Positions 22,847-32,395 of a stretch of DNA of 64,000 bases are shown here, piece by piece (within the stretch, counting starts at the first letter, position 1; every line of letters begins with the position of its first letter). Source of the stretch: Pseudomonadota bacterium (GTDB lineage: Bacteria > Pseudomonadota > Gammaproteobacteria > Burkholderiales > Burkholderiaceae_C); contig JAIUPH010000037.1 in NCBI GenBank assembly GCA_020161065.1, positions 186,001 through 250,000 on the forward strand, written 5' to 3'. Below the pieces are notes generated by a model. It ran no database searches, was not told the origin of the DNA, and saw only the letters and a list, made by a program, of their open reading frames with translations. Position numbers and translations under genes: made by a program.

Positions 22847-23286
22847 GCCGGGCCGGACGCGGACGGGTCGAAGCCAATGGCGGCCGAGTTGATGCAGTAG
22901 CGCTCGCCGGTGGGCTTCGGGCCGTCGGGGAACACGTGGCCCAGGTGCGAGCCGCAGCGCTTGCAGCGCACCTCCACGCGCACCATGCCGTGGCTGGCGT
23001 CGCGCACCTCTTCGATGACGTCGGCGTTGATCGGCGCCCAGTAGCTCGGCCAGCCGCAACCGGCGTCGAACTTGGTGCCCGATTCGAACAGCGGCGTGCC
23101 GCAACCCACGCAGTGGTAGCGGCCCGGGTCCCAGTGGTCCCAGTACTTGCCGGTGAAGGGGCGCTCGGTGGCGGCGTGGCGCGCCACCTGGTATTGCATG
23201 GGGTCCAGCTTGGCGCGCCATTCGGCGTCGCTGTGCTGGACCTCGTAGCGCGGGTCGTCGTGTTCGTGGGGGGGCTGGGCAGCCAT
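22843..23286 (-). CDS. msrB: peptide-methionine (R)-S-oxide reductase MsrB
   Basis: MsrB reduces the R-sulphoxide of methionine in oxidised proteins. The 147-residue protein has the four zinc cysteines in CVGCG and CKRCG, the substrate-pocket sequence [15 protein letters not shown], and the catalytic cysteine in the hallmark [23 protein letters not shown] is also diagnostic. It begins a four-gene unit (msrB-yciB-bolA-ppiC). The start [11 protein letters not shown] is the only ATG before the conserved region; the promoter must lie in the 186 bp shared with the divergent fadB-like gene. Confidence 0.96.
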   Translation of the reverse strand: MAAQPPHEHDDPRYEVQHSDAEWRAKLDPMQYQVARHAATERPFTGKYWDHWDPGRYHCVGCGTPLFESGTKFDAGCGWPSYWAPINADVIEEVRDASHGMVRVEVRCKRCGSHLGHVFPDGPKPTGERYCINSAAIGFDPSASGPA

Positions 23287-23439
23287 GGGGCGCGATTCTG
23301 CCAGCGCGCGGGCCGGCCCCTTGGGCATGGCGGGTTTGCACCGGCGCGCCATGACCGCGCCACAACCGCGCCATAACAGCCGCCGGCCCCATAGACTGTC
23401 GCGGCTGGGACAGGGCATTCGGCGCCGGCCCCTAGAATC

Positions 23440-23451
23440 GAACGACCGTTC
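23440..23451 (+). promoter_or_regulatory. TetR-type operator candidate before the acyl-CoA degradation run
   Basis: GAACG-AC-CGTTC is an inverted repeat embedded in the longer near-palindrome CCTAGAATCGAACGACCGTTCTATTT. It sits 21 bp before the fadB-like ATG, and the TAGAAT just upstream looks like a -10 element. In Burkholderiales, TetR-family regulators of fatty-acid degradation often act at such sites with CG-N(2)-CG cores; that link is recalled, not tested. No regulator gene is adjacent. Confidence 0.5.
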
Positions 23452-23472
23452 TATTTCCCCTGAGGAGACGCG

Positions 23473-25572
23473 ATGAGCGCGAGCTACGAGGTCCGCGGCG
23501 GCGTGGCCCTGATCACCATGCACAACCCGCCGGTCAACGGCCTGGGCTACGCCACGCGCGTGGCCATCGCCGAGGGGCTGGACCGCGCGGCGGCCGACGC
23601 CGCCGTCAAGGCGGTGGTGATCACCGGCGGCGGCAAGGCTTTTTCCGGCGGCGCCGACATCAAGGAGTTCGGCTCGCCCAAGGCCGGTGCCGAGCCCAAT
23701 CTGCTGTCGCTGATCCGCCAGCTCGAAGCCATGACCAAGCCCGTGGTGGCCGCCGTGCACAGCGTGGCCATGGGCGGCGGGCTGGAACTGGCGCTGGGCT
23801 GCCACTACCGCGTGGCCGCGCCGGGCGCGCAGATTGCGCTGCCCGAGGTCAAGTTGGGCCTGGTGCCCGGCGCCGGCGGCACGCAGCGCCTGCCGCGCGT
23901 GCTGGGCGTGGAGACCGCGCTCAACATGATCGTCAGCGGCGATCCGGTGAAGAGCGAAGTGCTGGCCGCGTTGCCGGGGCAGAAGCTGTTCGACCAGGTG
24001 GCGCAGGGCGACGTCGTCGCCGCCGCGCTGGACTTCGCCGCCGCCCGCGCCGACGTGCGGCCGCTGCCGCTGGTGCGTAACCTCAAGGTCACGCACCCCA
24101 ACGCCGACGGCTATTTCCAGTTCGCGCGCAACACCGTCAAGGCGATGGCCAAGAACTTCCCGGCGCCGGCCAAGTGCGTGGACTGCGTCGAGCAGTCGCT
24201 GAAAGCGCGCAGCTTCGACGACGGCCTGGCCTATGAGCTGGCGACCTTCTGGGCCTTGATGCTGACGCCCGAGAGCAAGGCGCTGCGCCATGCCTTCTTC
24301 GGCGAGCGCGCGGCCTCCAAGATCCCCGACGTGCCCGAAGACACGCCGCAGCGCAAGATCGAGCAGGTGGCCGTGATCGGCGCCGGCACCATGGGCGGCG
24401 GCATCACGATGAACTTCCTCAACGCCGGCATCCCGGTGACGATGCTGGAGATGAAGCCCGAGGCGCTGGAGCGCGGCGTGGCCACCATCCGCAAGAACTA
24501 CGATGCGCAGGTCAAGAAGGGCAAGCTGAAGGCCGACAAGTACGAGCAGCGCATGGCGCTGCTGAAGACCACGCTCGACTACGACGACATCAAGAACGCC
24601 GACCTCGTGATCGAGGCCGTGTTCGAGGACATGGGCGTCAAGGAGAAGGTCTTCCGCCGGCTCGACGAGGTGATGAAGCCCGGCGCCATCCTCGCCAGCA
24701 ACACCAGCACGCTGGACGTCGACCAGATCGCCGCCTTCACCAAGCGCCCGCAGGACGTCATCGGCACCCACTTCTTCAGCCCGGCCAACGTGATGAAGCT
24801 GCTGGAGGTGGTGCGCGGCGAGAAGACCGCCAAGGACGTGCTGGCCACCGTGATGGCGCTCGCCAAGAAGATCCGCAAGACGGCGGTGGTCTCCGGCGTC
24901 TGCGACGGCTTCATCGGCAACCGCATGATCGAGCAGTACAGCCGCCAGGCCGGCTTCCTGCTGGACGAGGGCGCGTCGCCGCAGCAGGTGGACAAGGCGA
25001 TCGAGAAGTTCGGCTTCGCGATGGGCCCGTTCCGCATGGGCGACCTGGCCGGCAACGACATCGGCTGGGCGATCCGCAAGCGCCGCGCCGTCGAGCATCC
25101 CGACATGAAGTACAGCGCCAGCGCCGACCGTTTGTGCGAACTGGGCCGCTTCGGCCAGAAGACGCAAGCCGGCTGGTACGACTACCTGCCGGGCAAGCGC
25201 GACGCCATCCCCTCGCCGGTGGTGGCCGAGATGCTGGACAAGCACCGCGCCGCGATCGGCATGACCCAGCCGCGCAAGATCAGCGACGAAGAGATCGTGC
25301 AGCGCCTGGTCTTCAGCCTCGTCAACGAGGCGGCGCACATCCTCGAAGAGGGCATCGCCAGCAAGGCCAGCGACATCGACATGGTCTACCTCACCGGCTA
25401 CGGCTTCCCGCTGTGGCGCGGCGGGCCCATGTGCTATGCCGACCAGGTGGGCCTGTTCAACGTGGTGCAGGCCATGAAGCGCTTCGCCCGCAACCCGCAT
25501 GACGACGCCGGCTTCTGGCAGCCGGCGCCGCTGCTGGCCAGGCTGGCGGCCGAAGGTAAGACCTTCACCTGA
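23473..25572 (+). CDS. bifunctional enoyl-CoA hydratase / 3-hydroxyacyl-CoA dehydrogenase (FadB type)
   Basis: This multifunctional beta-oxidation enzyme of 699 residues hydrates trans-2-enoyl-CoA and oxidises the resulting L-3-hydroxyacyl-CoA with NAD+. The N-terminal crotonase domain has [18 protein letters not shown] and the oxyanion loop [20 protein letters not shown], then [19 protein letters not shown]. The dehydrogenase domain starts near residue 300 with the NAD loop [13 protein letters not shown], followed by [20 protein letters not shown] and DGFIGNRM. The C-terminal part contains [27 protein letters not shown] ribosome-binding site supports the ATG. First gene of the acyl-CoA degradation run; I do not assign fadB or fadJ. 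Confidence 0.95.
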   Translation: MSASYEVRGGVALITMHNPPVNGLGYATRVAIAEGLDRAAADAAVKAVVITGGGKAFSGGADIKEFGSPKAGAEPNLLSLIRQLEAMTKPVVAAVHSVAMGGGLELALGCHYRVAAPGAQIALPEVKLGLVPGAGGTQRLPRVLGVETALNMIVSGDPVKSEVLAALPGQKLFDQVAQGDVVAAALDFAAARADVRPLPLVRNLKVTHPNADGYFQFARNTVKAMAKNFPAPAKCVDCVEQSLKARSFDDGLAYELATFWALMLTPESKALRHAFFGERAASKIPDVPEDTPQRKIEQVAVIGAGTMGGGITMNFLNAGIPVTMLEMKPEALERGVATIRKNYDAQVKKGKLKADKYEQRMALLKTTLDYDDIKNADLVIEAVFEDMGVKEKVFRRLDEVMKPGAILASNTSTLDVDQIAAFTKRPQDVIGTHFFSPANVMKLLEVVRGEKTAKDVLATVMALAKKIRKTAVVSGVCDGFIGNRMIEQYSRQAGFLLDEGASPQQVDKAIEKFGFAMGPFRMGDLAGNDIGWAIRKRRAVEHPDMKYSASADRLCELGRFGQKTQAGWYDYLPGKRDAIPSPVVAEMLDKHRAAIGMTQPRKISDEEIVQRLVFSLVNEAAHILEEGIASKASDIDMVYLTGYGFPLWRGGPMCYADQVGLFNVVQAMKRFARNPHDDAGFWQPAPLLARLAAEGKTFT

Positions 25573-25583
25573 GCGCGGCCGCG

Positions 25584-27083
25584 GTGCTCAAGCGCCTCGT
25601 CATCGGCCTGCTGGCCCTCGTGCTGCTGCTGGCCGCGGTGCTGGTGGGCAACACGCTGCGCCAGGGCTCGCGGCAACGCAGCTTTCCGCCGCGGCCGCCG
25701 CTGGCGGTGGATGCCGAGGCGGTGGCGCAGTCGCTGGCCGTGGCGCTGCGCGCGCGCACCGTCAGCGGCCTGCTCGACCCCGCCGGCACGGCGCAGGCCT
25801 TCGATCAACTGCAGGCCCACCTGCGCGCGCGCTACCCGCGGGTGCACGCGGCGCTGGCGCTGGAGCGCGTGGGCAACCACACGCTGGTCTACCGCTGGCC
25901 GGGGCGCGACCCCAAGCTGCAGCCGGTGGCGCTGCTGGCGCACCAGGACGTGGTGCCGATCGCGCCCGGCACCGAGGCGCTGTGGAAGCAGCCGCCGTTC
26001 GACGGCCGCGTGGAAGGCGGCTTCGTCTGGGGCCGTGGCGCGCTCGACGACAAGGCCAACGTCATCACCCAGCTCGAAGCGGTGGAAGCCCTGCTGACCG
26101 CCGGCTTCCAGCCGCAGCGCGACGTCTATCTCGTCTTCGGCCACGACGAGGAAGTGGGCGGCGCGCAAGGCGCGGCGCAGGTGGTCAAGCTGTTCCAGCA
26201 GCGCGGCCTCAAGCTGGCCTTCGTGCTGGACGAGGGCATGGCCGTCACCGAAGGCATCCTGCCCGGCGTGGCCCGGCCGATCGCGCTGATCGGCCTGGGC
26301 GAGAAAGGCTCGGTGACGCTGAAGATCAGCGCCAGCGCGGCGCCCGGCCATTCGTCGATGCCGCCCACCCAGCCGGCCACCAGCGCCATCGGCCGCTTGT
26401 CGGCGGCGCTGGCGCGGCTGGACCGCGCGCCCATGCCCGGCGGCATCCAGGGCGCGGCGGGCGAGCTGTTCGCCGTGGTCGCGCCCGAGCTGCCGTTCGG
26501 CCAGCGGCTGGCGATGTCCAACCTGTGGCTGCTGCGCCCGCTGGTCGAGCGCATGCTGGAAAAGGGCGCCGCCACCAACGCGCTGATGCGCACCACCACC
26601 GCGATGACGGTGCTCAACGCCGGCAACAAGGACAACGTGCTGCCGGGCCGCGCCGACGCGCTGGTGAACTTTCGCATCCTGCCCGGCGACACGGCCGACG
26701 GCATCGTCGCCCACGTCAAGCGCGCGGTGGCCGACGAGGCCGTCGAGGTCGCGCCGATCGGCGCCGCGTTCCCGGCCTCGCGGCTGTCGGCGGCCGACGG
26801 GCCGGCCTACCGCACGATCGAGCGCGCCATCCGCGAGATCTACCCCGAGGACATCGTCGCGCCTGGGCTGACGCTGCAGGGCACCGATTCGCGGCACTTC
26901 GAGGCGGTGGCCGATCAGGTCTACCGCTTCATGCCCATCCGTTTCAAGCCCGAGGATCTGCCGCGGCTGCACGGCACCGACGAACGCATCGCGGTGACCC
27001 AGCTGCCCGAGGCCGTCCGCTTCTATCACCGCCTGCTGCAGCTTGCCGCGGGCCCGACCCCCGCTGAAGGACCCACACCATGA
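25584..27083 (+). CDS. M20 family metallopeptidase (carboxypeptidase S-like)
   Basis: This zinc-dependent peptidase/deacylase has 499 residues and an N-terminal membrane anchor or uncleaved signal ([19 protein letters not shown]). M20 motifs in order: [19 protein letters not shown] (first metal His and Asp), [25 protein letters not shown] (catalytic Glu pair), the lid-domain start APGHSSMPP and a C-terminal [10 protein letters not shown] with the last metal-binding His. The long form with a membrane anchor resembles yeast CPS1 and N-acyl-amino-acid hydrolases. It starts at a GTG 11 bp after the FadB-type gene, and its stop overlaps the thiolase start (ATGA). Why a peptidase lies within a beta-oxidation set is unclear; amide-linked acyl substrates are one possibility. 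Confidence 0.92.
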   Translation: MLKRLVIGLLALVLLLAAVLVGNTLRQGSRQRSFPPRPPLAVDAEAVAQSLAVALRARTVSGLLDPAGTAQAFDQLQAHLRARYPRVHAALALERVGNHTLVYRWPGRDPKLQPVALLAHQDVVPIAPGTEALWKQPPFDGRVEGGFVWGRGALDDKANVITQLEAVEALLTAGFQPQRDVYLVFGHDEEVGGAQGAAQVVKLFQQRGLKLAFVLDEGMAVTEGILPGVARPIALIGLGEKGSVTLKISASAAPGHSSMPPTQPATSAIGRLSAALARLDRAPMPGGIQGAAGELFAVVAPELPFGQRLAMSNLWLLRPLVERMLEKGAATNALMRTTTAMTVLNAGNKDNVLPGRADALVNFRILPGDTADGIVAHVKRAVADEAVEVAPIGAAFPASRLSAADGPAYRTIERAIREIYPEDIVAPGLTLQGTDSRHFEAVADQVYRFMPIRFKPEDLPRLHGTDERIAVTQLPEAVRFYHRLLQLAAGPTPAEGPTP

Positions 27084-28255
27084 GCCGAGCCCTGATCGTG
27101 TCCACCGCCCGCACCCCCCTGGCCAAGAGCTGGAAGGGCGGCTTCAATATGACGCATGGCGCCACGCTGGGCGGCGCGGCCATCGCCGCAGCGGTGCAGC
27201 GCGCCGGCATCGACCCCGGCAGCGTGGAAGACGTGCTGATGGGCTGCGCCAACCCCGAGGGCGCCACCGGCTGGAACATCGCCCGCCAGGCCGCGCTGCG
27301 CGCCGGGCTGCCGGTGACGGTGAGCGCGGCCACCGTCAACCGCTTCTGCAGCAGCGGGCTGCAGACCATCGCGATGGCGGCGCAGCGCATCGCCGCGGGC
27401 GAGGGTCAGGTCTACGTCGCCGGCGGCGTGGAAAGCATCTCCTGCGTGCAGCAGGAGATGAACATGCACATGTTCCAGGACCCCTGGCTCAAGGAGCACA
27501 AGCCCGAGATCTACTGGCCGATGCTGCAGACCGCCGAGACCGTGGCCAAGCGCTACGAGGTGTCGAAGGAGCGCATGGACCGCTACGGCGCGGCCAGCCA
27601 GCAAAAGGCCTGCGCCGCGCAGGAGCAGGGCCTGTTCAAGGACGAGATCGTGCCGGTGACCACCATCGCCGGCGTCGCCGACGCCACGCTGGGCCTGCGC
27701 AGCAAGGAAGTGACGGTCAGCGTCGATGAAGGCCTGCGCCCGGGCACCACCTACGAAAGCATCAAGGACATCCGCGCGGCCATGCCCGGCGGCGTGGTGA
27801 CGGCGGGCAATGCCAGCCAGTTCAGCGATGGTGCCGGCGCCTGCGTGGTGGTCGACGAGACCTACGCGCAGCAAAAGGGCCTGAAGCCGCTGGGCCGCTT
27901 CCTGGGCTTCGCCGTCGCCGGCTGCGAGCCCGACGAGATGGGCATCGGCCCCGTCTTCGCGGTGCCCAAGGTGCTGCAGCGCCTGGGCCTGAAGGTCGGC
28001 GACATCGACTTGTGGGAGCTGAACGAGGCCTTCGCGGTGCAGGTGCTGTACTGCGCCGACCGCCTGGGCATTCCGATGGAGCGGCTCAACGTCAACGGCG
28101 GCGCCATCGCCATCGGCCACCCCTACGGCATGAGCGGCCAGCGCCTCACCGGGCACGCGCTGATCGAAGGCAAGCGCCGCGGCGCCAAGAAGGTGTGCGT
28201 GACCATGTGCATCGGCGGCGGCATGGGCGCGGCCGGCATCTTCGAGGTGCTGTGA
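27080..28255 (+). CDS. acetyl-CoA acyltransferase (thiolase, FadA-like)
   Basis: This thiolase carries out the final cleavage of beta-oxidation. The 391 residues are of standard length. The acyl-accepting cysteine is C90 in the motif [15 protein letters not shown]. The C-terminal active site has His 347 ([14 protein letters not shown]) and Cys 377 in the pattern [17 protein letters not shown]. The start [20 protein letters not shown] is typical. The ATG overlaps the M20 peptidase stop. Together with the FadB-type protein it completes the oxidation spiral. A biosynthetic role (acetoacetyl-CoA formation) cannot be excluded from sequence. Confidence 0.95.
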   Translation: MSRALIVSTARTPLAKSWKGGFNMTHGATLGGAAIAAAVQRAGIDPGSVEDVLMGCANPEGATGWNIARQAALRAGLPVTVSAATVNRFCSSGLQTIAMAAQRIAAGEGQVYVAGGVESISCVQQEMNMHMFQDPWLKEHKPEIYWPMLQTAETVAKRYEVSKERMDRYGAASQQKACAAQEQGLFKDEIVPVTTIAGVADATLGLRSKEVTVSVDEGLRPGTTYESIKDIRAAMPGGVVTAGNASQFSDGAGACVVVDETYAQQKGLKPLGRFLGFAVAGCEPDEMGIGPVFAVPKVLQRLGLKVGDIDLWELNEAFAVQVLYCADRLGIPMERLNVNGGAIAIGHPYGMSGQRLTGHALIEGKRRGAKKVCVTMCIGGGMGAAGIFEVL

Positions 28256-28283
28256 CGGCCGCGCGGCACTGACGGGCCCGACC

Positions 28284-30110
28284 ATGCGCAAGACCCTCGA
28301 CTTCCTGCTCGACGACTGGCTCGGCGTGCAGGCGCTGCCGCAGCGCGAGCGCTTCGCCGAGCATTCGGCGGAGACCTTCGCGGGCGTGCTGGACACCTGC
28401 GAGCGCATCGCGCGCGAGAAGTTCGCGCCGTTCAACCGCCTGGTCGACACCGAAGAGCCGCATTTCGACGGTCAGCGCGTGCACCTGCCGCAGGCCACGC
28501 ACGACGCCTGCAAGGCCTACGCCGAATCGGGCATGCTGGCCGCGGCGCAGGGCGCCGAGGTCGGCGGCATGCAACTGCCCTGCGTCATCGAGATGGCGGC
28601 CAACGCCTTCTTCTACAAGGCCAGCATCGCGATGGGCGGCTACGCGATGCTGACCAAGGGCAACGCCAATCTGCTGATGGCGCATGGCACGCCGGCGCAG
28701 CGCGAGGTGTTCGCGGCCAACGAGTTCAGCGGCCGCTGGTTCGGCACCATGTGCCTGAGCGAGCCGCAGGCCGGCTCGTCGCTGTCCGACGTGGCGACGC
28801 GCGCCACGCCCGACGGCGATGACTTCGAGTCCGACCCGCTGGGCCCGCGCTACCGGCTGCGCGGCAACAAGATGTGGATCTCGGCCGGCGAGCACGAGAT
28901 CACCGAGAACATCGTCCACCTCGTGCTGGCCAAGATCCCCGGGCCCGACGGCAAGCCGCTGCCAGGCACCAAGGGCATCTCGCTCTTCATCGTGCCCAAG
29001 CACCTGGTCGACGCGCAAGGCCGCTTGACCGGCGAGCGCAACGACGTGGCCCTGGCCGGGCTGAACCACAAGCTGGGCTATCGCGGCACGACCAACACGC
29101 TGCTGAATTTCGGCGAGGGCAAGTTTCCGGTGCGCGGCGCAGCAGGTGCCATCGGCTACCGCGTCGGCGCGCCGGGCCAAGGCCTGCGCTGCATGTTCCA
29201 CATGATGAACGAGGCGCGCATCGGCGTCGGCCTCGGCGCGGTGATGCTGGGCCTGGCCGGCTACGAAGCCAGCCTGGACTACGCCCGCACGCGGCTGCAA
29301 GGCCGCCTGTGGACGACCGGGCTGCAAGGTCGCCCCGTCACGGCCGGCGGCAAGGACAGCGCCGCGCCGCCGGTGCCCATCATCCAGCACGCCGACGTCA
29401 AGCGCATGCTGCTGGCGCAGAAGGCCTATGGCGAAGGCGGCCTGGCGCTGGCGCTGTACTGCGCGCGCCTGGTCGACGAGCAGCACACCGGCGAGGCCGC
29501 CGCGGCGGCCGAGGCCACGCTGCTGCTGGAGGTGCTGACGCCGATCGCCAAGAGCTGGCCCAGCGAGTGGTGCCTGGAGGCCAACAGCCTGGCCATCCAG
29601 ATCCTCGGCGGCTACGGCTACACGCGCGACTTCCCGGTCGAGCAGTACTGGCGCGACCAGCGGCTGAACATGATCCACGAGGGCACGCACGGCATCCAGG
29701 GGCTGGACCTGCTGGGCCGCAAGGTGGTGATGGACGGCGGCGCCGGGCTCAAGCTGCTGGCCACGCGCGTCAACGCCACCATCGAGCGCGCCGCGCAGGC
29801 GGAGCCGTTCGCCCAACGTGCCACCGAACTGGCCGGCGCGCTGCAGAAGCTGGGCGCCGCCACCAAGGCCGCCTGGGCCAGCGGCGAGCCCGAAGCCGCG
29901 CTGGCCAACGCCACGCCTTACCTGCAGGCCTTCGGCCACGTGGTGCTGGCCTGGCTGTGGCTGGACCTGGCGCTGGCCTCGGCCGACCCTGGCCGCCGCG
30001 CCGCCATGCGCTACTTCTTCGCCTACGAGCTGCCGCGCATCGACGCCTGGCTGGGCGTCGTCGCCAGCCGCGAGAGCGTGTGCCGCGAGATGCACGACGA
30101 GTGGTTCTGA
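28284..30110 (+). CDS. acyl-CoA dehydrogenase with C-terminal extension
   Basis: This flavoprotein catalyses the first oxidation of acyl-CoA. The 608-residue length is that of the large bacterial acyl-CoA dehydrogenase class, with an extra C-terminal domain compared with the ~380-residue form. Features: GTMCLSEPQAGSSLSDVATRA (FAD and substrate loop), GNKMWISAGEHEIT, GTKGISLFIVPKHLVD, LNHKLGYRGTTNTLLNFGEG and the FAD-binding WCLEANSLAIQILGGYGYTRDF followed by YWRDQRLNMIHEGTHGIQGLDL. The usual catalytic Glu region falls around NMIHEGT. It starts 28 bp after the thiolase. Confidence 0.94.
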   Translation: MRKTLDFLLDDWLGVQALPQRERFAEHSAETFAGVLDTCERIAREKFAPFNRLVDTEEPHFDGQRVHLPQATHDACKAYAESGMLAAAQGAEVGGMQLPCVIEMAANAFFYKASIAMGGYAMLTKGNANLLMAHGTPAQREVFAANEFSGRWFGTMCLSEPQAGSSLSDVATRATPDGDDFESDPLGPRYRLRGNKMWISAGEHEITENIVHLVLAKIPGPDGKPLPGTKGISLFIVPKHLVDAQGRLTGERNDVALAGLNHKLGYRGTTNTLLNFGEGKFPVRGAAGAIGYRVGAPGQGLRCMFHMMNEARIGVGLGAVMLGLAGYEASLDYARTRLQGRLWTTGLQGRPVTAGGKDSAAPPVPIIQHADVKRMLLAQKAYGEGGLALALYCARLVDEQHTGEAAAAAEATLLLEVLTPIAKSWPSEWCLEANSLAIQILGGYGYTRDFPVEQYWRDQRLNMIHEGTHGIQGLDLLGRKVVMDGGAGLKLLATRVNATIERAAQAEPFAQRATELAGALQKLGAATKAAWASGEPEAALANATPYLQAFGHVVLAWLWLDLALASADPGRRAAMRYFFAYELPRIDAWLGVVASRESVCREMHDEWF

Positions 30111-30133
30111 CTTTCCCCTTGGAGACCCAAGCC

Positions 30134-30925
30134 ATGAGCACCCCGATCCACAAACTCTTCGACCTGAGCGGCCGCACGGCGCTGGTCACCGGCGGCTCGC
30201 GGGGCCTGGGCCTGCAGATGGCCGAGGCGCTGGGCGAGGCCGGCGCGCGCGTGCTGCTCAGCTCGCGCAAGGCGTCCGACCTGGAGGAAGCCGCGGCCAC
30301 GCTGCAGGCCAAGGGCATTGATGCGCGCTGGGTGGCCGCCGACGCCGCCGACCCGGCGCAGGTGCAAAAGGTGGTCGACGAGGCGATGCAGCGCCTGGGG
30401 CAGATCGACATCCTCGTCAACAACGCCGGCGCCACCTGGGGCGCGCCGATGGAGGACTATCCGCTCGAGGCCTGGGACAAGGTGATGAACCTGAACATCC
30501 GCTCGATCTTCCTGTTCAGCCAGGCCGCGGGCCGCGCCAGCATGCTGCCGCGCAAGCACGGGCGCATCATCAACGTGGCCTCGATCGCCGGGCTGTCGGG
30601 CTCGATGGACGTCGAGTTCATCGCCTACGGCACCAGCAAGGGCGCGGTGGTCAACTTCACGCGCGCGCTGGCCGGCGAATGGGGCGAGCACGGCATCACC
30701 GTGAACGCCGTGGCGCCGGGCTTCTTCCCCAGCAAGATGACGCGCGGCACGCTGCAGGCCGTGGGCGCCGACAAGCTGGCCGCCGCCTCGCCGCTGCGCC
30801 GCCTGGGCGACGACGACGACCTCAAGGGCGCCACGCTGCTGTTCGCCAGCGCGGCGGGTAAGCACATCACGGGGCAGATCCTCGCCGTCGACGGCGGCGT
30901 CTCGGCCGTGCACGGTGGCGGCTGA
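30134..30925 (+). CDS. short-chain dehydrogenase/reductase (SDR)
   Basis: This is an NAD(P)-dependent SDR of 263 residues. The cofactor motif is ALVTGGSRGLGLQMAE; NNAG occurs in ILVNNAGATWG; the catalytic triad region has INVASIAGLSG and the YGTSKGAVVNF motif (Tyr-X3-Lys). The C-terminus GQILAVDGGVSAVHGGG is typical of classical SDRs. Probably it oxidises or reduces a hydroxyacyl or ketone intermediate of the pathway encoded around it. A GGAGA ribosome-binding site precedes the ATG, and the next gene starts 1 bp after its stop. Confidence 0.92.
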   Translation: MSTPIHKLFDLSGRTALVTGGSRGLGLQMAEALGEAGARVLLSSRKASDLEEAAATLQAKGIDARWVAADAADPAQVQKVVDEAMQRLGQIDILVNNAGATWGAPMEDYPLEAWDKVMNLNIRSIFLFSQAAGRASMLPRKHGRIINVASIAGLSGSMDVEFIAYGTSKGAVVNFTRALAGEWGEHGITVNAVAPGFFPSKMTRGTLQAVGADKLAAASPLRRLGDDDDLKGATLLFASAAGKHITGQILAVDGGVSAVHGGG

Positions 30926-30926
30926 C

Positions 30927-31946
30927 ATGGCACTCGTCAACCAGCAATGGCTGCTCGCCTCGCGCCCCGCCGAGCACGCGGGCCTGGACAACTTCCGCCT
31001 CGTGCAGACGCCGGTGCCGGCGCTGGCCGATGGCCAGGTGCTGGTGCGCCAGCACTACCTCAGCTTGGACCCCTACATGCGCATGCGCATGAACGAGGGC
31101 AAGAGCTACGCCGCGCCGCAGGCCGTTGGCGCGGTGATGCTGGGCGGCACGGTGGGCGAGGTGCTGGAGTCGCGCCACCCTGGCTTCGCCGCCGGCGACG
31201 CGGTGGTCGGCGCCGGCGGCTGGCAGCAGTACGCGCTGGTGCAAGGCCCCGGCCTCGCGGCGTGGCGCAAGGTGGACGTGTCGCGCGTGCCGCTCGCGGC
31301 CTACCTGGGCGCGGTGGGCATGCCCGGCGTCACCGCCTGGGTGGGGCTCTCGATGATCATCGCGCCCAAGGCCGGCGAGACCATCGCCGTCAGCGCCGCC
31401 AGCGGCGCGGTGGGCAGCGCGCTGGGGCAACTGGCCAAGGCGCGCGGCTGCCGCGTGGTGGGCATCGCCGGCGGGCCCGAGAAATGCGCCTACGTCGTCG
31501 ACGAACTCGGCTTCGACGCCTGCGTCGACCACAAGCAGCACCGCGACGCGGCGGCCTTGGCCGCGGCGCTGAAGCAGGCGGCGCCCGGCGGCATCGACGG
31601 CAACTTCGAGAACGTCGGCGGCCCGGTGCTCGACGCGGTGCTGGCCAACATGAACGACTTCGGCCGCATCGCGCTGTGCGGCATGATCGCCGGCTACGAC
31701 GGCCGGCCGCTGCCCATCACGCAGCCGCGGCTGCTGCTGACGGCGCGGCTCAAGCTGCAGGGCTTCATCGTCAGCGAGCACCCCGACCTGTGGCCCGCGG
31801 CGCTTCGCGAACTGGGCGAGCGGGTGGCGAGCGGCGAGCTGAAATACCGCGAGAGCATCGCGCAAGGCATCGAGCGCGCGCCGCAGGCCTTCCTCGACCT
31901 GCTGCAGGGCAAGAACTTCGGCAAGCAACTCGTCAAGCTGGTCTGA
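30927..31946 (+). CDS. NADP-dependent medium-chain oxidoreductase (CurA/leukotriene B4 12-hydroxydehydrogenase type)
   Basis: This is a zinc-independent MDR reductase of 339 residues acting on enones and enals. Family features: DPYMRMRMNEGKSYAAP, GVMLGGTVGEVLESRHPGF-like sequence (GAVMLGGTVGEVLESRHPGF), LGAVGMPGVTAWVGL and the NADP loop VSAASGAVGSALGQLAKARG. The later NFENVGGPVLDAVLANMNDF is also diagnostic, followed by FGRIALCGMIAGYD. I chose the ATG one base past the SDR stop; a GTG four codons upstream is the alternative. It may clear alpha,beta-unsaturated intermediates. Confidence 0.93.
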   Translation: MALVNQQWLLASRPAEHAGLDNFRLVQTPVPALADGQVLVRQHYLSLDPYMRMRMNEGKSYAAPQAVGAVMLGGTVGEVLESRHPGFAAGDAVVGAGGWQQYALVQGPGLAAWRKVDVSRVPLAAYLGAVGMPGVTAWVGLSMIIAPKAGETIAVSAASGAVGSALGQLAKARGCRVVGIAGGPEKCAYVVDELGFDACVDHKQHRDAAALAAALKQAAPGGIDGNFENVGGPVLDAVLANMNDFGRIALCGMIAGYDGRPLPITQPRLLLTARLKLQGFIVSEHPDLWPAALRELGERVASGELKYRESIAQGIERAPQAFLDLLQGKNFGKQLVKLV

Positions 31947-31948
31947 CC

Positions 31949-32395
31949 ATGCGCTGGCAGTGGCAACGTTTCAGCGAACTGGGTCGCGACGACCTGTACG
32001 ACGCGCTGGCGCTGCGCTGCCGGGTCTTCATCCTGGAGCAGGGGCCTTACCTCGACATCGACGGCGTCGACCGCCGCGCCTGGCACCTGCTGGGCCGCGG
32101 CGAAGCCGGCGAACTGCACGCCTATCTGCGCGCCATCGACCCCGGCATCAAGTATGCCGAGCCGTCGATCGGCCGCGTGATCACGGCGCCCGAGGTGCGC
32201 GGCAGCGGCCTCGGCCGCGCGCTGATGATCGAGGGCCTGCAACGCTGCCAGGCGGCGTGGCCGGGCCAGGGCGTGCGCATCAGCGCGCAGGCGCGGCTGC
32301 AGGCCTTCTACGGCTCGCTGGGGTTCCAGGCCGTCGGCGAGCCATATCCGGAAGACGGCATCCCGCACCTGGAAATGTTCTGGAGCCCGCGATGA
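31949..32395 (+). CDS. GNAT family N-acetyltransferase (ElaA type)
   Basis: The 148-residue acetyltransferase shows the ElaA pattern: WQWQRFSELGRDDLYDALAL, RCRVFILEQGPYLDIDGVDR, then HAYLRAID and the acetyl-CoA loop VRGSGLGRALM followed by FYGSLGFQAVGEPYPEDGIP. The RxxVFVxEQxxxYxxxDxxD motif is characteristic of ElaA. The substrate of the family is unknown. It starts 2 bp after the MDR gene, and its stop overlaps the next ATG (ATGA). Confidence 0.92.
   Translation: MRWQWQRFSELGRDDLYDALALRCRVFILEQGPYLDIDGVDRRAWHLLGRGEAGELHAYLRAIDPGIKYAEPSIGRVITAPEVRGSGLGRALMIEGLQRCQAAWPGQGVRISAQARLQAFYGSLGFQAVGEPYPEDGIPHLEMFWSPR

Noticed and set aside
22843-25500. An 885-codon minus-strand frame containing MsrB
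   Set aside because: Only the last 147 codons (MsrB) are real. The upstream part is antisense to the FadB-type gene and has shadow composition.
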